NCBI RefSeq assembly: GCF_026151205.1
Contig: NC_087072.1
Coordinates: forward strand, 9,731,669 to 9,795,668
Reading direction: 5' to 3'
Origin: Bolinopsis microptera
Lineage: Eukaryota > Ctenophora > Tentaculata > Lobata > Bolinopsidae
Length of the DNA: 64,000 bases
Part shown: positions 63,201-64,000 of the stretch, piece by piece
Position numbering within the stretch: the first letter of the stretch is position 1
Layout of the letters: each line of letters opens with the position of its first letter
Translations under genes and position numbers: made by a program
The notes under the pieces: model-generated
What the model was told of the DNA's origin: nothing
Seen by the model: the letters and a program-made list of their open reading frames with translations, nothing else
The model's database searches: none

Positions 63201-64000
63201 ACTGATCGAGGTCTACAAGGAAGAAATCTGGTTTGAAACGGCTATAATTGCTCCTACGGATAGAGCCAGGACCGATAAATAGATCCGGATGGGGCATCCA
63301 GCCTTGCTAATCACACGTTAATCATTAATTCAATTTCTAGAATCACTTAAATGCTGAAAATTATACTCAACCTCAAACAAAAGGATTATACCATGTAAAG
63401 CTGACAGATTTGAGTGCTTAATGACAGGGTGGTGCGGAGGTCAGAAGCTTCTCTGACTCCTCTTAATGATTTAGCAATAATCATCTCACGGCTAGATTCA
63501 ATCTGTGCCGATGAGATGTCTAGTATAATGGCAACAAAATGGCGCCTATCAATAACATTAAAATCGGAGAAGTTGATTCAAGTCTTTGACCTTGCCGGGG
63601 GACTAAAGGTGACTACTCATTCCTGAAGTTGAAGACATATGCTCAGCCAATTATGAACACGCTTGTCGCGCAATTAGACCCGCAAGTTGTTAGAAGAAGA
63701 CAGCGAAAGGTTCTTATTAGTTATTAGATAGTCACGTGACATGATTACCAATTCATGATGATCCCTTGGTATATTGGGCCAGGGTTAATCCTGCTTGATC
63801 AAGCAATTCTTAGCTTTGATGTCTTGATTTAAACTCTAAATTATCGAACATGGTGAGATAGTGGCATGTTGATTATCGGTCTAACCATAACCATTAAATG
63901 CTGTTTGCTGCCCTGAAGGTCACCCATGAGTGGAAATACCTATAATAGAAGGAGAACTGGTATAAGAGATGCAGAAGTTCAGATTTAAAATAGGTAGTTT
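63201..64000. other. Intergenic to the window end
   Basis: No supported gene. One GTCACGTGAC palindrome near 63732. Confidence 0.5.

Overview
The window is animal nuclear DNA, most likely from a repeat-rich invertebrate. Cnidarian-like is my best guess, but only a guess. The evidence is GT-AG introns, C2H2 zinc fingers, an intronless class C GPCR, a PIM-type kinase, an endonuclease IV exon, an IFT57-type exon and many eukaryotic transposons. It is AT-rich, with frequent CACGTG (TCACGTGA) motifs.

Layout. 0-4.7 kb: a 23-bp minisatellite, then a Penelope-like retroelement of the Naiad type (GIY-YIG nuclease ahead of the reverse transcriptase) with a long open frame and a pseudoknotted RNA fold at its stop codon. 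5-12 kb: class C GPCR (-), PIM-like kinase (+) and a terminal endonuclease IV exon (+). 12-15.2 kb: a fold-back element, a GC-rich hairpin and one of two inverted copies of an E-box-rich repeat. 15.2-39.3 kb: a ~366-bp satellite organised in 738-bp dimers. It is split by a ~15.2-kb DNA transposon (18889-34089) with 9-bp target duplications and 19-bp matching inverted ends. That transposon holds gene fragments (SAP-like and SWIM-like exons), a 2-kb element with subterminal repeats flanked by 281-bp duplications, a second satellite, a broken piggyBac, LINE debris and a 3.2-kb 33-bp minisatellite. To its right are a fold-back element, an IFT57-like exon and a decayed coding region. 39-44 kb: promoter-like DNA, two fold-back elements, a nearly intact LINE reverse transcriptase and two + strand exons.

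The right third holds three spliced minus-strand genes that I reconstructed exon by exon. The first is a 4-exon, 553-aa protein with a 24-residue E/P/A repeat and a lysine-rich tail (44689-47037). The second is a 9-exon secreted cysteine-containing protein ending in a poly-lysine tail, with one apparent frameshift (49458-52736). The third is an 8-exon, 429-aa protein with seven C2H2 fingers and an unexpected hydrophobic, membrane-segment-like stretch near its C-terminus (55860-62651).

The cellular genes do not form an obvious pathway. What unifies the window is nested mobile and tandem DNA, and the order of insertion can be read from the interruptions. Unidentified genes are described without an assigned function.
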